Shown here in pieces: positions 51,623 to 55,798 of a stretch of DNA of 55,798 nucleotides. Position numbers and translations under genes: made by a program. The DNA comes from Actinomycetota bacterium (GTDB taxonomy: Bacteria; Actinomycetota; Aquicultoria; SURF-47), in assembly GCA_003599235.1 (NCBI GenBank), contig QZJE01000009.1, positions 1-55,798 of the forward strand, read 5' to 3'. The notes under the pieces were generated by a model. The model made no database searches and had not been told where the DNA came from. It saw only the letters and a program-made list of their open reading frames with translations. Within the stretch, counting starts at the first letter, position 1. Every line of letters begins with the position of its first letter.

Positions 51623-51667
51623 AATCGATAAATAAATTATCGATAATATCGATAACATCGAATTAAT
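51620..51667. repeat. ATCGATA repeat cluster before the cupin isomerase gene
   Basis: Four or more ATCGAT/ATCGATA units, each palindromic, fill the gap after the GT2 gene. An AGGAGG ribosome site follows directly. Confidence 0.6.
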
Positions 51668-51681
51668 AGATTAGGAGGAAT

Positions 51682-52235
51682 ATGGGCCCCTTTGCCTCTA
51701 GAATTAATTTTAATACCGGAGTTCTTGAGCAATATGATGCTAAGGTAGTAAGGAAGCTAAGTGACATGGCTTCTATGTTTGCTAACGATCAAGCCTACAA
51801 GCAAGCAGTTTCAGCAGAAGATGAACTAGTCTACGAGGTATTTGAAAAGCATGTCCCAGAAGAAGAAGGGCAATTAGCTCATGCTGTAACTGTCATTTAT
51901 CCGGGTAAAATAGGCGATGAGTATTTTATGACCAAAGGTCATTTTCATACCAAGCCTAACACGGCCGAGCTTTACCTTTGCATCAAAGGTCGTGGCGGCA
52001 TCATTATGTCTAATGAGCAAGGAAAGGTCTCCTATTTAGAAATGGTGCCTGGAAGCATGGTTTATGTTGCCCCGTACTGGTCACATCGCACAGTTAACAC
52101 CTCTGATGAAGAGTTTGCTTTTTTAGCCATTTATCCCGCTGATGCCGGTCATGACTATGGCAGCATTGAGCAAACCGGTTTCCCAAAGTTAGTTATCGAT
52201 AAAAACGGCAAGACGGAATTAATAGATAATCCCAA

Positions 52236-52251
<16 letters not shown>
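51682..52251 (+). CDS. Cupin-type glucose-6-phosphate isomerase
   Basis: This metal-dependent isomerase interconverts glucose 6-phosphate and fructose 6-phosphate. The 189-residue protein is the cupin form best known from archaea (PF06560 type), not the usual bacterial Pgi. The metal-binding motif TKGHFHTKPNTAELYLC and the second cupin motif VYVAPYWSHRTVN are complete, and YPADAGHDYG is a family mark. AGGAGG stands 4-5 nt before the ATG. The 3' end overlaps the phosphorylase gene by 16 nt. It may feed sugar phosphates to the polysaccharide pathways. Confidence 0.93.
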
Positions 52252-54340
<2,089 letters not shown>

Positions 54341-55372
54341 TTGTTAAGAACTGTTTGGTTTGAAGATGGCAAAGTTAAGCTAATCGATCAGACCAAGCTT
54401 CCTCAACAAGAAATTATCGCCCAGTATGATGACTATAAGGAAGTTGCCCGGGCAATTGTTGACATGGAGGTTAGAGGGGCTCCGGCTATCGGAGTAACTG
54501 CTGCTTTAGGTATCGCTTTAGGGATTTGCAAACTAGTGTCTTTAGAAAATCTGAAAAAGGATTTCTTAACTATTACTGAAACTTTTGCTAAAACACGCCC
54601 CACTGCAGTAAATCTTTTTTGGGCTATCAACCGGATGAGGGCGGTATTTGAAAAAGAAGTAAACTCCGATATTTCTCATATCAAGCAATCTTTATTAGAT
54701 GAAGCGTTAAAAATCGCAGAAGAAGATATATTAATCAATCAATCAATAGGCAATTATGGTGCTAAATTGCTTAGAGATGGTGAAACCGTATTAACCCATT
54801 GTAATGCGGGAGCGCTGGCTACAGTGGCTTACGGGACTGCCTTGGGAGTAATAAGGGCAGCTATAGCAGAAGGTAAAAACATCAAAGTAATTGCTGATGA
54901 AACCAGGCCCTTATTACAGGGGGCTCGCCTAACTTGCTGGGAATTGGAAAAAGATGGCATTGATGTAACTTTGATAACCGATAGTATGGCAGGGTATTTA
55001 ATGAAAGAGAAAAAAATAGACAAAGTAATAGTTGGGGCAGACCGTATAGCTGCCAACGGTGATACGGCAAACAAAATAGGAACATATAGCGTAGCGGTTT
55101 TAGCTAAGGCAAACAATATACCGTTCTATATTGCAGCTCCCATTTCAACAATAGATTTATCTATAAATGACGGCTCAAAAATTCCTATCGAGCAAAGAAA
55201 TGCCGACGAGGTGAGGTTTATTGATGGCTTGCTGGTAGCGCCCAAAGACGTAAAAGTAAAAAATCCCGCTTTTGATGTCACAGAAAATGAATTGATAAGT
55301 GGCATTATTACCGAAAAAGGAGTGGCTAGAGCTCCGTATAGGCAAAGTATAAAAAAGATAACAGGCGGATAA
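54341..55372 (+). CDS. mtnA: S-methyl-5-thioribose-1-phosphate isomerase
   Basis: MtnA converts methylthioribose 1-phosphate to methylthioribulose 1-phosphate in methionine salvage. The 343-residue protein has MEVRGAPAIGVTAALG, NLFWAINRM, THCNAGALATVAYGTALG with the catalytic cysteine, ADETRPLLQGARLT and VGADRIAANGDTANKIGTY with the catalytic aspartate. The start TTG 54341 follows the ahcY stop directly. With the phosphorylase it may form a two-step MTA pathway; later salvage genes are not in the window. The related eIF2B-type ribose-1,5-bisphosphate isomerase is less likely by motif. Confidence 0.95.
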   Translation: MLRTVWFEDGKVKLIDQTKLPQQEIIAQYDDYKEVARAIVDMEVRGAPAIGVTAALGIALGICKLVSLENLKKDFLTITETFAKTRPTAVNLFWAINRMRAVFEKEVNSDISHIKQSLLDEALKIAEEDILINQSIGNYGAKLLRDGETVLTHCNAGALATVAYGTALGVIRAAIAEGKNIKVIADETRPLLQGARLTCWELEKDGIDVTLITDSMAGYLMKEKKIDKVIVGADRIAANGDTANKIGTYSVAVLAKANNIPFYIAAPISTIDLSINDGSKIPIEQRNADEVRFIDGLLVAPKDVKVKNPAFDVTENELISGIITEKGVARAPYRQSIKKITGG

Positions 55373-55798
55373 ATGGTTAGTCAGTATATTAAAGTACTAG
55401 TTATCATCTTCCCGGTGGTTTTTTTAATTCTTCTAGGCTTTTTTACCAAAAAGTTAGGTTTTGTTAAACAAAATCATTCGGCCTACCTAAATCAGCTTAT
55501 AGTGTATTTTACTCTTCCGGCATTGGTATTTACGGCGATTTATTATGGGACGCTAACTCTTGATTATCTTAAAATACCGATAGTTAGTTTGATTATTATG
55601 GCAACTATCAGCGCTTTAGTTTTTTTAATTTTTAGAAAAAGTGCTCTTAGCAGGCCCGTTTTAGGCGCATTAATATTAACGTCAGCTGTTGGAAATACAG
55701 GGTATATAGGCTACCCCCTTGCTTTAAAGCTTGCCGGCAATCAGGGACTAGTTAAAGCTATCTTCTATGATTTGTTTGGAACAGTCCTCTTTATTTTA
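55373..55798 (+). CDS. AEC family transporter (auxin efflux carrier type), 5' part
   Basis: The frame begins with ATG 55373 directly after the mtnA stop and stays open to the window end, giving 142 residues. Four or so hydrophobic segments are visible, with the family-like LNQLIVYFTLPALVF and SAVGNTGYIGYPLAL, the second containing the NTGYIGYP motif of AEC permeases. Such proteins export or import small organic acids or amino acid derivatives. The substrate is unknown; the gene end is outside the window. Confidence 0.88.
   Translation, partial: MVSQYIKVLVIIFPVVFLILLGFFTKKLGFVKQNHSAYLNQLIVYFTLPALVFTAIYYGTLTLDYLKIPIVSLIIMATISALVFLIFRKSALSRPVLGALILTSAVGNTGYIGYPLALKLAGNQGLVKAIFYDLFGTVLFIL

Overview
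This window looks like one contig piece from a moderately AT-rich bacterium (about 40% GC by eye, not computed). The gene order pdxS-pdxT-yebC-ruvC-ruvA-ruvB, a CwlM-like amidase without a signal peptide, a RipA-like coiled-coil NlpC/P60 hydrolase, an SpoIID protein with its GHxxG motif at the N-terminus, and many TTG/GTG starts together point to a deep-branching, low-GC member of the Actinomycetota or a close Gram-positive relative. A multihaem NapC/NirT-type cytochrome and an FNT channel fit an anaerobic life. The taxonomy is inference; no 16S gene is present.

Layout. 1-468: 3' end of an Fpg/MutM glycosylase gene. 508-5827: sulfur amino acid operon (metY, metX, metW, a cystathionine beta-synthase, a cystathionine gamma-lyase), preceded by a leader that encodes a short peptide ending in Met/Cys codons followed by a terminator hairpin, a classical attenuator layout. 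5893-10851: PLP synthase (pdxS, pdxT), yebC and ruvC-ruvA-ruvB, with a four-helix-bundle gene inserted in the ruv operon. 10947-15892: a 38-residue membrane protein and multihaem cytochrome, a Ser-rich lipoprotein, and a DUF2085/response-regulator/histidine-kinase operon. 15918-18138: tRNA-Pro, an FNT channel and PilT. 18434-36542: exopolysaccharide locus with a GT2-GT4 fusion, further glycosyltransferases, a DUF2206-like membrane protein, a flippase, three PslG-like glycoside hydrolase paralogues, two tandem FemAB-like transferases and two DegT aminotransferases. 36539-39723 (minus): a frameshifted HDAC-like gene, an NlpC/P60 hydrolase and the CwlM-like amidase. 39947-45719: secreted subtilase, SpoIID/LytB protein, a second amidase with four C-terminal repeats, and a small secreted protein. 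45823-51622: second sugar locus (Ugd, methyltransferase, flippase-like protein, three GT2 enzymes). 51682-55798: cupin phosphoglucose isomerase, purine nucleoside phosphorylase, adenosylhomocysteinase, MtnA and the start of an AEC transporter.

How it fits together. The met operon makes homocysteine from homoserine and sulfide and also carries reverse transsulfuration to cysteine. AhcY, PNP and MtnA at the far end handle S-adenosylhomocysteine and methylthioadenosine products. Most of the rest builds the cell surface. Several surface genes appear to share promoter elements: sigma-28-like promoters (TAAA, 16-nt spacer, GCCGATAA-like) and a 15-nt near-palindrome ACCACTWWWRGTGAY at up to six intergenic sites. 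These two features plus the Met/Cys leader peptide are the most interesting signals.

A second theme is repeats: short tandem or palindromic units sit at many gene junctions, and two kinds have entered genes in frame (pdxT and a GT2 gene). No CRISPR array, prophage or transposase was seen.
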